DNA from: Candidatus Neomarinimicrobiota bacterium
GTDB taxonomy: Bacteria; Fidelibacterota; UBA8477; JABMPR01
Assembly: GCA_016784545.1 (NCBI GenBank)
Contig: JADHUM010000012.1
Span: 1 to 64,000, forward strand
Direction of reading: 5' to 3'
DNA: 64,000 nt
This document shows, piece by piece, positions 32,932-42,098 of the stretch. A program made the position numbers and the translations under genes. Under the pieces are notes generated by a model. The model made no database searches. It worked only from the letters and a program-made list of their open reading frames with translations, and was not told the origin of the DNA. Each line of letters begins with the position of its first letter. Position 1 is the stretch's first letter.

Positions 32932-34635
32932 CTATTTAATAAGGGTAAGTTTTTGAACATCCGTCATATCACCACTGATAATCCGGACCAGATAAACACC
33001 TGAACTGTAGCCACTCAAATCAAGCTGAAGATTATGATTCCCGGCTGTTAGCTGTCCTTCGTGAAGGACAGCTAGCTCTGTCCCAGTAATGGAGTATAGG
33101 GCAATTTTGGTCTGCATTAGTTTAGGAATGTCATATTGGATGGTAGTGGTTGGATTGAAAGGGTTGGGATAAGCTCCGGTAATGCTAAACTCCGGTGGAA
33201 GTCCCGTAGCAATTTCATCCGTGCTTGATGCAGTCATGATTTCTACCCAGTCAGACTCACCGACGGGATTCTCCGCTCTGAGACGGTATTCCCATTCAAC
33301 ACCATTGGCAAAATAGACTTCTGTGTCAGTATACATGTTTTCGGATGAATCAGGATGTGCCAAAGTGGTCCAGTCGCTGGTTGAGTCTGCAATAATTGCT
33401 CTACGTTGAAGGTGATAGTTGAACTCATTATTGCTCGGATCATCAAACCAATTCAATTCGATTCTAAGACCATCCGCATCATTATAAAGCTCTGAGGCTA
33501 AATCTGTTGGAGCTGAGGGAGGTATAAACTCGAGAATGAAAGGTTGCATGATTCCAGCCAGACCTAATGCACTTCCAACAATAAAACGACCATCAGGAGT
33601 GATTGAACTGGCTTGGAGTAATTCCCAGTCTTCAAAATCATCCTCAAGACCAAGACTCTCTAGGCTATCCTTTAAAAAGATGATTCCACTTTCCTCGGTC
33701 CAAATAATAGCAGTACGTCCCCATTCACTATGTATGGGTCGTGCAAAACCAACAATGGTTGTATCAGAGGAAGCTGCCATTCCGGTAGCGCTGGCCCGGG
33801 TTGGATCATGTCCGGGTGCGATTCCAAGGTTTACCATCCCATCACTGGAAGTCCAGACAAACATTTTTCTGGGACCAGATCGGCCTACTATAATCTTTCC
33901 GTTTTCACTGCAGCCATAAGCCTCACCACCCCACCATCCTTCATCCATACCGAGTGCACCTAGAAATGTTAATTCATATTCTTGCGTCAACTCATTACGA
34001 AACCATGCATGAGCCACCCGACCGACCTGGATATTTCCAGAATCAACCTGTGCCCAACCGACAATGACGCTTCCATCAGCACTCATGTCATTGGGACGAC
34101 TACTGGCCATATAGCCGTTGTCTGGAAGTAGTTCACCATCTGGATCGTCTGGAGTCCAGACAAAGGCAGTGGTTCTAGAATTATCATGCCAGTACATCCC
34201 GGCAATGATCATTGTGTCTGCTGCAATGGCCCAGGCGCTTTGATAAAAATTCGGATCATCAGGGAGTGTTCCGGCAATAGGACCAATCATAATCCATTCT
34301 TCACCATTATGATAGCTGGCGGCATTCACTTCAATCAACGTATCACCAAGGAGCATAGGGAAGTAATTGCTACCGATTAACGTTCCGTCATTTGCCATGT
34401 CGCGAATTGCTGAGCTGACAACAGGATCAAGCCCAGCCTCATCAGACCAACGGAAACCACCACCAAAATAATTGGTACCCCCGAAAAGACTGCCGTCTTC
34501 ACTTACCCAATTCATTTGTCCACCCCAGGGGTCAAGGAGGTCGCCAACTATGGTGAATTTTACAATTTCTGGATCCTCAGCCTGTAAAAAAGAGCAGGCA
34601 GCCATAAGCAGAACTACAAATGAAGAGCGTATCAT
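32932..34635 (-). CDS. HAF-repeat secreted protein with T9SS sorting domain, paralogue 3 of array
   Basis: A 567-aa paralogue. Signal peptide (MIRSSFVVLLMAACSFLQA), HAF-type repeats (IRDMANDGTLIGSN, NDMSADGSVIVGWA, YGCSENGKIIVGRS, MAASSDTTIVGFA, ITPDGRFIVGSA), Fn3-like domain and T9SS tail (AYPNPFNPTTTIQYDIP). The signal peptide has a Cys (AACSF), but the context is not a good lipobox, so I treat it as a normal Sec signal. AGGG lies about 13 bases upstream of the ATG. The last 150 residues are nearly the same as in the gene at 36378, whereas the repeat region differs more, a pattern that suggests duplication with diversification of the ligand-facing part. Confidence 0.85.
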   Translation of the reverse strand: MIRSSFVVLLMAACSFLQAEDPEIVKFTIVGDLLDPWGGQMNWVSEDGSLFGGTNYFGGGFRWSDEAGLDPVVSSAIRDMANDGTLIGSNYFPMLLGDTLIEVNAASYHNGEEWIMIGPIAGTLPDDPNFYQSAWAIAADTMIIAGMYWHDNSRTTAFVWTPDDPDGELLPDNGYMASSRPNDMSADGSVIVGWAQVDSGNIQVGRVAHAWFRNELTQEYELTFLGALGMDEGWWGGEAYGCSENGKIIVGRSGPRKMFVWTSSDGMVNLGIAPGHDPTRASATGMAASSDTTIVGFARPIHSEWGRTAIIWTEESGIIFLKDSLESLGLEDDFEDWELLQASSITPDGRFIVGSALGLAGIMQPFILEFIPPSAPTDLASELYNDADGLRIELNWFDDPSNNEFNYHLQRRAIIADSTSDWTTLAHPDSSENMYTDTEVYFANGVEWEYRLRAENPVGESDWVEIMTASSTDEIATGLPPEFSITGAYPNPFNPTTTIQYDIPKLMQTKIALYSITGTELAVLHEGQLTAGNHNLQLDLSGYSSGVYLVRIISGDMTDVQKLTLIK

Positions 34636-34654
34636 TAGTGATATGAGACCCTTT

Positions 34655-36358
34655 TTATTTGATGAGTGTCAGTTTTTGAACATCCATGTTATCTCCACTG
34701 ATAATCCGGACCAGATATACCCCTGAACTGTAGCCGCTCAGATCAAGCTGAAGATTGTGAACACCTGGTTCCTCCAATTTGTCACTGAGAACAGCTAACT
34801 GACTTCCCGTAACTGAGTAGAGAACCACCTGGGTATTCATTCGTTCAGGAATTGAATAGTTGATGGTCGTACTGGGATTAAAGGGATTGGGATAAGCACC
34901 AATAATGCTGAATTCTGAGGGTAACTCCTTAAGGTCTTCATCAATATTTGAAGCTGTCATGATTTCCAGCCACTCAGATTCACCAACGGGATTCTCAGCT
35001 CTCAACCGATATTCCCATTCCACACCGTTGGAGATGTAGATCTCGCCATCACGATAGGTGGTGTGACTGGAGTCTGGGAAGGCCAAGGTAGTCCACTCAC
35101 TTGTGGAATCCTGAATGGTCACACGACGTTGGAGGTGATAATTAAACTCATTGTTGTTGGGATATTCAGTCCAGCTGAGGTCGATCCAGGTACCATCTGC
35201 GTCATTGTATATTTCTGAGATTAAATCCAGGGGCGCTTCTGGATAGATGAATTCAATCATGTAAGGTGTTAAGATGCCACTGAGTCCAGCACCGGACCCT
35301 ACAATAACTCGTCCATCATCGGATATATCATTTGCCTGAAACAATGCCCAATCTTCAAGAAAATCATCATCATCAACCAATACCTGCAGGCTGTCTTTAA
35401 GAAATGATATTCCGTTCTCCGGGGTGTAGATAATCGCTGAACGAGTCCAGATCCAGGTCTGGTTCTGGGCGAATCCCACCGCTGTACCATTATCGATGAT
35501 CTCCATGGGAATCACACCGGCGGTTTCTGGATTGTGACCTGGTGCAAAACCAAGGTCCTGCATACCTGTTTCTTCAGACCAGACAAACATGGAGTTGGGG
35601 GACCAACCACAGACAAGTTCACCATTGGGGCTTACCCCGTATGCTTCACCAGCAACCCAACCACCTTGATCACCGTTGAACCCAAGGAAGTTCAAATCAT
35701 ACTCACCCGTTTCCTCATTGAGAACCCAGGCATGGGCAGAACGATCAGTATACTGTCCATCAACCTCGATTGAAGCCCATCCAACAATGACACTTCCATC
35801 GGCACTCATGTCATTGGGTCGACTACTCAAATCCAGACCGTTGTCTGGAAGTAATTCACCATCGGGATCTTCTGGGGTCCAGACGAAGGCAGTGGTTCTG
35901 TAGTTCTCATGCCAGTACATACCAGCAATGATCATGGTATCAGCTGCGATAGACCAGGCTCCCTGGTACATGTATGGATCAAAAGGCTGGGTACCCTGAA
36001 TGGGTCCTATCATAATCCACTCATCACCATCATAGTATGCAGCCGCTTCAACGTCTGTCAATGTGTCGCCCATGATCATGGGGAAGGATGTTTCACCGAC
36101 CAGGACACCATTGTTGTCCATGCCCCGGATGGCATATCCTCCGGCGTGGTTGAGACCTCCATCCTCAGTCCAGGTGAACCCCCCTCCGAAATAGTAGCCG
36201 CCGGCGTGTTGGGACCCATCACTGTTTGTCCACCAGAAACCACCACCATATGGGTCAGGGAAGTTCTCTACAACAGAAAATCTTACAATTTCTGGATCTT
36301 CAGCAAACAGGGCTGAGACCACAACGGCAAAAAGCAAAACCATTTTTTTCAATAACAT
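34655..36358 (-). CDS. HAF-repeat secreted protein with T9SS sorting domain, paralogue 2 of array
   Basis: A 567-aa paralogue. The open frame extends further upstream into the neighbouring gene, but the chosen start is ATG 36358 because the signal peptide (MLLKKMVLLFAVVVSALFA) begins there and the longer form would overlap the upstream paralogue by about 100 bases. HAF-type repeats (IRGMDNNGVLVGETS, NDMSADGSVIVGWA, YGVSPNGELVCGWS, ISDDGRVIVGSG), an Fn3-like domain (PLDLISEIYNDADGTWIDLS) and a T9SS tail (AYPNPFNPSTTINYSIP) follow. The end of the tail has changed (LEEPGVHNLQLD instead of LTAGNHNLQLD). No good ribosome-binding site is visible. Confidence 0.83.
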   Translation of the reverse strand: MLLKKMVLLFAVVVSALFAEDPEIVRFSVVENFPDPYGGGFWWTNSDGSQHAGGYYFGGGFTWTEDGGLNHAGGYAIRGMDNNGVLVGETSFPMIMGDTLTDVEAAAYYDGDEWIMIGPIQGTQPFDPYMYQGAWSIAADTMIIAGMYWHENYRTTAFVWTPEDPDGELLPDNGLDLSSRPNDMSADGSVIVGWASIEVDGQYTDRSAHAWVLNEETGEYDLNFLGFNGDQGGWVAGEAYGVSPNGELVCGWSPNSMFVWSEETGMQDLGFAPGHNPETAGVIPMEIIDNGTAVGFAQNQTWIWTRSAIIYTPENGISFLKDSLQVLVDDDDFLEDWALFQANDISDDGRVIVGSGAGLSGILTPYMIEFIYPEAPLDLISEIYNDADGTWIDLSWTEYPNNNEFNYHLQRRVTIQDSTSEWTTLAFPDSSHTTYRDGEIYISNGVEWEYRLRAENPVGESEWLEIMTASNIDEDLKELPSEFSIIGAYPNPFNPSTTINYSIPERMNTQVVLYSVTGSQLAVLSDKLEEPGVHNLQLDLSGYSSGVYLVRIISGDNMDVQKLTLIK

Positions 36359-36377
36359 TTTTCTAATAGCCTTATAC

Positions 36378-38084
36378 TTATTTAATGAGGGTAAGTTTTT
36401 GAACATCCATCTTATCACCACTGATAATCCGGACGAGATAGACACCAGAGCTGTACTCGCCCATATCGAGCTCAAGATTGTGATTTCCAGCTGTTAGCTG
36501 TCCTTCGCGTAGGACAGCTAGCTCAGTCCCAGTAATAGAGTACAGAGCAATTTTAATCTGCATCTGTTGTGGGACCTCATAGTTGATCGTCGTGCTGGGA
36601 TTAAAAGGATTGGGATAGGCTCCGGTAATACTGAACTCGGTTGGAAGACCAGATACCATTCTGTCTGTACTGGACGCTGTCATTATCTCCAGCCATTCTG
36701 ATTCCCCTACAGGGTTTTCAGCTCGTAAGCGATATTCCCACTCCACGCCATTGGCAAAGTAGACTTCGGTGTCCGTGTACATATTGTCTGCTGAATCAGG
36801 ATGAGCCAGTGTTGCCCATTCGCTTGTGGAATCGGCAATGATGACTCTACGCTGGAGATGATAGGAAAACTCATTATTTGAGGGATCGTCAGTCCAGCTT
36901 AGAAAGATTCGGGGACCCAGATCATCATTGTATAATTCTGACATCAAATCTGTGGGCGCAGAAGGGGGGATGAACTCCAATACAAATGGGGTCAATATCC
37001 CATCTAACCCTGCACAAGAACCTACAATGAAGCGTCCATCATCTGAAATTCCATTGGCCTGGAAAAAGCCCCAATCTTCAAAATCATCCTCCAGCCCAAG
37101 GCTCTCCAAACTGTCTTTCAGAGTAATGATTCCACTTTCTGGAGTATAAATGATTGCTTCGCGGGTCCAGACCCAGGTTTGGGGTTGGGCGAAACCAACT
37201 GCAGTGCCATTGTCAATAATATCCATGGGGATAACACCAGCGGTTTCTGGATTATGTCCGGGCAAGTAGCCAAGATCTTGCATTCCGGTCTCCTCAGACC
37301 AGATAAACATGGCACTGGGTGACCAACCACACACCAGCTCTCCATTAGGGCTAACCCCGTACGCTTCTCCACCAACCCAGGGCTCATGGCCACCCAAAGC
37401 ACCAAGGAAGGCCAGATCATATTGGCCAGTCAGGTCATTGAGAAACCAGGCATGGGCTGCCCGATCAGTATATTGCCCATCCTCGTCCACAGCTGCCCAG
37501 CCAACAATGACGCTGCCATCAGAATTCATATCGTTGGGTCGGCTACTCAGAAGTAAACCATTGTCAGGGAGTAGTTCACCGTCAGGATCTTCAGGTGTCC
37601 AGACAAACGCAGTGGTCCTAAAATTTTCATGCCAGTACATGCCGGCAATAATCATCGTATCGGCAGCAATCGCCCATGCGCCCTGATAGTGATAGGGGTC
37701 AAAGGGTTGGGTTCCCTGAATGGGACCCATCATGACCCACTCTTCACCATCAAAATAGGCTGCGGCTTCTACGTCAGTAAGGGTATCACCCATGATCATT
37801 GGAAAATAGGTTTCACCAACGATGAGACCATTGTTGTCCATCCCACGAATATAGTGACCACCAATATTTTCTATCCCATCTGCTTCAGTCCAGGTAAAGC
37901 CGCCACCAAAGTAGTTACTTCCTCCAAAGATGGTCCCATCGCTATTGGACCACATCATGCTCCCACCCCATTGATCCAGGAGCCCGCCTACGGTAGTAAA
38001 TTTGACTATCTCTGGGTCTGCAATTGCAGTCGACAGTATCACCAGCAGGTTTAGGATAATTAGTTTCAATGACTTTGATTTCAT
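36378..38084 (-). CDS. HAF-repeat secreted protein with T9SS sorting domain, paralogue 1 of array
   Basis: A 568-aa paralogue and the first gene of the array. ATG 38084 is chosen over the ATG at 38093 because AAGGA then lies 8 bases upstream, whereas it abuts the longer start. Signal peptide (MKSKSLKLIILNLLVILSTAIA), HAF-type repeats (IRGMDNNGLIVGETY, NDMNSDGSVIVGWA, YGVSPNGELVCGWS, ISDDGRFIVGSC), Fn3-like domain and T9SS tail (AYPNPFNPSTTINYEVP) follow. It is closest to the paralogue at 34655 over the repeat region and to the one at 32932 over the tail. It faces the divergent 818-aa relative across 0.4 kb holding mirrored palindromes. Confidence 0.86.
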   Translation of the reverse strand: MKSKSLKLIILNLLVILSTAIADPEIVKFTTVGGLLDQWGGSMMWSNSDGTIFGGSNYFGGGFTWTEADGIENIGGHYIRGMDNNGLIVGETYFPMIMGDTLTDVEAAAYFDGEEWVMMGPIQGTQPFDPYHYQGAWAIAADTMIIAGMYWHENFRTTAFVWTPEDPDGELLPDNGLLLSSRPNDMNSDGSVIVGWAAVDEDGQYTDRAAHAWFLNDLTGQYDLAFLGALGGHEPWVGGEAYGVSPNGELVCGWSPSAMFIWSEETGMQDLGYLPGHNPETAGVIPMDIIDNGTAVGFAQPQTWVWTREAIIYTPESGIITLKDSLESLGLEDDFEDWGFFQANGISDDGRFIVGSCAGLDGILTPFVLEFIPPSAPTDLMSELYNDDLGPRIFLSWTDDPSNNEFSYHLQRRVIIADSTSEWATLAHPDSADNMYTDTEVYFANGVEWEYRLRAENPVGESEWLEIMTASSTDRMVSGLPTEFSITGAYPNPFNPSTTINYEVPQQMQIKIALYSITGTELAVLREGQLTAGNHNLELDMGEYSSGVYLVRIISGDKMDVQKLTLIK

Positions 38085-38093
38085 TTTAGGCAT

Positions 38094-38502
38094 CCTTTAT
38101 TGCTAAATAAGAACCTTAATATCAACACTCCGCGAAATTAAATACCCGATTAGTCGCTTTGCAAGTGTTAGTTACCCCCCGGGGGGGGCTAAAGAAAACA
38201 TTTATTGAAAATATTATTCATTCTGGACTAGAGCTGATATTTGGAAATAGGATGAATGTTTACAGTAGCAGGTGAATTACAAATTATCGTTATATTATTA
38301 TTATTATAGTATTTATGGTTGAAATGTTTCATTAACAAATCAATTAAATCGTGTGAATAATGAACAGAATGGGAGATAAAATAAATTTTATAATTTTAAA
38401 AAAAATAGTTGTAGTCCCCCCTCGGGGGGAATATAATTTGCGGTAATTTATTTTAAATGATTTACCCGTAATTCTTACGGCAAGAGAAAAAGGAGAGTGT
38501 TT
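38094..38502. other. Divergent promoter region with mirrored C6/G6 palindromes
   Basis: No gene. The region is AT-rich except for two G/C palindromes: CCCCCCGGGGGG (38175-38186, with two extra G) and TCCCCCCTCGGGGGGA (38415-38430). They lie about 90 bases from each of the two divergent start codons (38084 and 38503). The second fills the spacer of a promoter-like TTGTAG / TATAAT pair. A TTATTATTATTATTAT tract (about 38293-38308) lies near the centre. Confidence 0.7.
38409..38437 (+). promoter_or_regulatory. Promoter with palindrome in the -35/-10 spacer
   Basis: TTGTAG (38409-38414), then the 16-base palindrome TCCCCCCTCGGGGGGA plus one A (17-base spacer), then TATAAT (38432-38437), 66 bases before the ATG of the 818-aa gene. 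A palindrome inside the spacer is the arrangement used by MerR-type activators, but the actual binding protein is unknown. Confidence 0.6.
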
Positions 38503-40959
38503 ATGAGAAAAAAGCAACCATGGTTAGTGATCGTATTCTTATTGATTGCCTCTGTGAGTCTTCAGGCTCAGTTGGTTGAAGCAATTGATATTTCTGATAT
38601 GATCTACGTACCGGATGATGGACAGTATGGTCCCTGGGAGATGGACGCAGCCGGGACATACATACTTGGTAATAAAATGCAGGGTGACGAATACAATCTG
38701 AAAAAAGTTGTCCGGCATCAAACTTCCCACTTTGTGAACGGTGACAATTACTGGCCTGGATCATGGGGAAGTACAAACTGGCAGGGCAGCGGTGGTCAGG
38801 TAAGCGAAGCAAATGCAATTGCAAGTAACGGTAGTGTCGTAGGTAGTTTTACCTGGGATTATTTTGAGTACGATGCTGATGGAGACACCATACCAGATAC
38901 ACTCTTCAATGCCACTATTGCTTCCATCGCAGATGCTGCTACATGGGGAGAATGGAAACCCCTGGGCGGAATCCTTGATGACTCTTTAGCCTATGGCAGT
39001 ATGAATTTCAGCAAGGCCAAACTCATTAGTGATAACGGGAACGTTATTTTTGGAACTATGGCTTATGCAGATACCAACGATTGGGGAAATGATACAAATT
39101 TTGATGTACCCTTTGTTTATCACCTGGACAGTATGCGTCTTGATATGGATTTGCCAGGACTGGAAAGCGGTTCTAATATTGTCGGACTGAGTGGTGATGG
39201 ATCTATTCTTGTTGGTAGTAGCAAAATTGGTTGGACAAGCTATCCTTTTATCTGGACTCAGAATGAAGCAGGTACCTATGACACGACGCGTCTCGACTCC
39301 CCAATTGTCGACATGAGCCAGACTAGAATTAGTGCCAATGGGGAATACATTACTGGTGCTGGACAGTTCACTTTTAATGGTCAACCTACCTATATGATGA
39401 CCAATGTTGACGGTGTGATTACAACCACTCAAATGGCTGGTCTACCAGGAATGCTTGGAGGCGCCGGTGCAAGATCTGTTGCCAACGATGGTACTGCCTT
39501 TGGTCTTTTCCAGGAAGCCGGTGGTCCTTGGGGTGGTCCCATGCATGCCTGGATGTGGCACGCAGAAGGTGGCGCAAAAAGTGTTGGTTATGCAATGGAA
39601 GCACTGGGTCTTGAAGCTCCAGAGCCAGGAACCGGACCTTTTAACCTGGTTCAGGTTTTAGCTGCAGATACAACAGGTAAAAAACTATTTTTGAACTGGC
39701 AGAATGATTTCTGGGAAGCCCGTTATCACTGGGTTGTTCTCCCTGATGTTGCTCCTCCAGTACATCTTGAGATCGGTTACGATAATGACAATCATGTCAT
39801 TCCAGCCACACTTGAGCTCGAGTGGGAAAATGTGATGCCACACGCCTACACATATCGCCTGGATGTGAGTTATATGCCTTATGGTGGTACCTGGGGTGAG
39901 TGGACAGAACTGGCTAACAACTATGCTGATGATGATTATGATCATGACATCACTGAAGGTGGCTACTATAAATATCGTGTTGTCTCCCTCTATGGCGCTG
40001 ACGAATCCATTGAAACAGTTTCAATGCCTTATGAAGTACGTCGTCTCATGGACGAACCTGCTATCATCGCCGTATCAGACGTTCCTGAAGATCAGGGTGG
40101 CAAAGTTGTCGTAAACTTTGCAGCCTCTGGTTTTGATATTCTGGGTGACATGACCAATGAACTCTACACTGTTGAAACCTTGATTGGTGAAGAGTGGGTA
40201 GCTGTTGGTAACACTGCGGCTTATGGTTCAAACGAGTATAATGTACTGATTAACACACTTCATAACTCAACCGATGATGGTGCAACTAACTCACAGGATT
40301 ATCGTGTCATTGCTGCCCTTGGCGAAGATGTCTTTATCAGTGAAGTAGCTTCTGGTTACTCCACAGACGATATTGCACCTCCAGTACCAAATGGTGTGGC
40401 CCAGGCAATTGTGGGTAATGATGTGGTTATCAGCTGGGATCCTGTAAATATCAATGATCTTGGCTATTATGTCATTTATCGCGGAACCAATAGCGAAATG
40501 ACAGATGGTGTAGAAATTGGCCAGAGTGCTTCAACTGAATATGTTGATGCCAGTATTGATCATTCTGTACCAGGAACCTACTACTACTCAGTAGCCGGTC
40601 TTGATATCCATGAGAATCTTGGAGATGCAAGTGATGCTGTCATGGCAACCATTGTGAACATTGACAATGCAGCACTTCCAGAATCATTCGCCATGGATCA
40701 AAACTATCCCAATCCTTTCAACCCAAGTACACAGATTAACTTCAGTCTGCCAGAAGCCTCAGAAATGACACTGACGGTTTATGACTTGAGTGGTCGTCAA
40801 ATCGTACGTCTCGTTGAATCATCCATGTCTGCCGGGTACCATCAGGTGGTCTGGAATGGATTGAATACTCAGGGCGAATCAGTTTCCACCGGTATGTATA
40901 TCTATCGCATGCAGGCTGGTAACTTCTCTGAAACAAGGAAAATGACTTACCTCCGTTAA
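38503..40959 (+). CDS. Large HAF-repeat-like secreted protein with Fn3 domains and T9SS sorting domain
   Basis: An 818-aa exported protein. ATG 38503 is chosen over a GTG at 38497 because AAAGGAG lies 7 bases before it. Signal peptide (MRKKQPWLVIVFLLIASVSLQA), then about 390 residues with the same turn-strand units as the adjacent array (LISDNGNVIFGTM, LSGDGSILVGSS, ISANGEYITGAG, VANDGTAFGLFQ), then two Fn3-like domains (about 430-520 and 615-700) and a T9SS tail (NYPNPFNPSTQINFSLP to KMTYLR). It is divergent from, and clearly related to, the five minus-strand proteins, so they probably form one functional set at the cell surface. The substrate or partner is unknown. Confidence 0.85.
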   Translation: MRKKQPWLVIVFLLIASVSLQAQLVEAIDISDMIYVPDDGQYGPWEMDAAGTYILGNKMQGDEYNLKKVVRHQTSHFVNGDNYWPGSWGSTNWQGSGGQVSEANAIASNGSVVGSFTWDYFEYDADGDTIPDTLFNATIASIADAATWGEWKPLGGILDDSLAYGSMNFSKAKLISDNGNVIFGTMAYADTNDWGNDTNFDVPFVYHLDSMRLDMDLPGLESGSNIVGLSGDGSILVGSSKIGWTSYPFIWTQNEAGTYDTTRLDSPIVDMSQTRISANGEYITGAGQFTFNGQPTYMMTNVDGVITTTQMAGLPGMLGGAGARSVANDGTAFGLFQEAGGPWGGPMHAWMWHAEGGAKSVGYAMEALGLEAPEPGTGPFNLVQVLAADTTGKKLFLNWQNDFWEARYHWVVLPDVAPPVHLEIGYDNDNHVIPATLELEWENVMPHAYTYRLDVSYMPYGGTWGEWTELANNYADDDYDHDITEGGYYKYRVVSLYGADESIETVSMPYEVRRLMDEPAIIAVSDVPEDQGGKVVVNFAASGFDILGDMTNELYTVETLIGEEWVAVGNTAAYGSNEYNVLINTLHNSTDDGATNSQDYRVIAALGEDVFISEVASGYSTDDIAPPVPNGVAQAIVGNDVVISWDPVNINDLGYYVIYRGTNSEMTDGVEIGQSASTEYVDASIDHSVPGTYYYSVAGLDIHENLGDASDAVMATIVNIDNAALPESFAMDQNYPNPFNPSTQINFSLPEASEMTLTVYDLSGRQIVRLVESSMSAGYHQVVWNGLNTQGESVSTGMYIYRMQAGNFSETRKMTYLR

Positions 40960-41034
40960 GTCTCAAAATGTGAAGGTCCTCGCCTGGAATTAATAAGACG
41001 CCACATCTTCCTCCAGTGTTGAGATAAGACCGTT

Positions 41035-41064
41035 TGAGGGGGGCTTAGTTGCCCCCCTCATTTT
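41035..41064 (+). terminator. Rho-independent terminator
   Basis: Perfect 10-bp stem TGAGGGGGGC / GCCCCCCTCA with TTAGTT loop and four T residues. It follows the 818-aa gene and precedes the TrmB-type pair by 25 bases. It also carries G6/C6 arms like the palindromes upstream of that gene. Confidence 0.85.
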
Positions 41065-41089
41065 AACAAAACCCATCAGGAAAGTAAGC

Positions 41090-41947
41090 ATGACCCAGAT
41101 TGATATCAGAGACATCATGGACTTGGGAATCTCGGAACGGGAAGCCAAGCTCTATATCGTCATGCTTGAATATAGCGAAGTCAATGCCAACGATTTACAT
41201 CGCCTCACAGGTGTTCAGAGATCCAAAATGTATTCCATACTCAGCAGAATGGTGGTTCACGGCCTGTGTACTGAACGCATTGAAGGGCGTAACAGGTTTT
41301 TTACTGCGCTGAGTCCCAAAACTGTAAAAGACACCCTCATCCGTGAATGGGACGCGGCACATTCAGTAAAGCTTGAAAAAGCAGACTCCCTATTCGAAAA
41401 ATTATCAGAAACCTTTAATTCAACAGCCGTTGGGCCAGCCCTGAATGCAGTTGAGTTAATCAGAAACGCCGCCAATATTCACAACAGGTATTTACAGCTG
41501 GTCAATGAGAGTAAATCCGAAATTCTCGGGTATATGAGACCACCCATTGCGGCCACAACCAAACGCTCACATGACCTTCAAAAAGAAGTTCAAATCAAAG
41601 CCCTTTCGCGGGGGGTCGTGCAGCGCGGTATTTTCAGCTTAAAGCATTTAACTGGCCTCAAATTCGAATGGGAAACTCTCGGTGAAAACGATAAAATGAG
41701 AGTGGTAGAGAGTCTTCCAGTAAAAATGTTTCTCTTTGATCGACGGATATCGTATATCGGTCTACCTACTGCAGCGGAGAATAATAATTCCAGTTTTTTC
41801 ATGCTCTATATCGATGATCCAGGTTTTACCAAAGTACTGGTAGAAAGTTTTGAAGAGGTCTGGGAACGGGCTGTGCCTATTGAACATTTTAAGGGTGCCG
41901 AAATTAATTCTATCGCCATGGAACATCAATTAAGTCCCAATAGCTAA
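41090..41947 (+). CDS. TrmB-family transcriptional regulator, paralogue 1
   Basis: A 285-aa regulator. The N-terminal winged helix-turn-helix is typical of TrmB (MDLGISEREAKLYIVMLEYS, then LHRLTGVQRSKMYSILSRMV). The middle and C-terminal part (EILGYMRPPIAATT, FLFDRRISYIGLPTA, FFMLYIDDPGFTKVLVESFEEVW) matches the PLD-like effector domain found in TrmB proteins, which often sense sugars. The AGGAAAG ribosome-binding site is about 8 bases before the ATG. A closely related paralogue follows after 151 bases. Position next to the T9SS cargo array suggests control of those genes, but no direct evidence is visible. Confidence 0.85.
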   Translation: MTQIDIRDIMDLGISEREAKLYIVMLEYSEVNANDLHRLTGVQRSKMYSILSRMVVHGLCTERIEGRNRFFTALSPKTVKDTLIREWDAAHSVKLEKADSLFEKLSETFNSTAVGPALNAVELIRNAANIHNRYLQLVNESKSEILGYMRPPIAATTKRSHDLQKEVQIKALSRGVVQRGIFSLKHLTGLKFEWETLGENDKMRVVESLPVKMFLFDRRISYIGLPTAAENNNSSFFMLYIDDPGFTKVLVESFEEVWERAVPIEHFKGAEINSIAMEHQLSPNS

Positions 41948-42098
41948 ATTTCAATCCCAGATTCTAGCTACGCACCCGTTTCTCAAGCGGGTTGTTAAAT
42001 ACTCACAAATCTCAAACTCCATCTCCGTCATTGAATACTCCTGAGAATTAATTATTCTATAGCCGAAATTGTGATCAGCAAAAGTAAGGGATGTAATT

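Noticed and set aside
38171-38430. G/C runs as an assembly or sequencing artefact.
   Set aside because: Both runs are symmetric palindromes placed at matching distances from two start codons, which is hard to explain as error.
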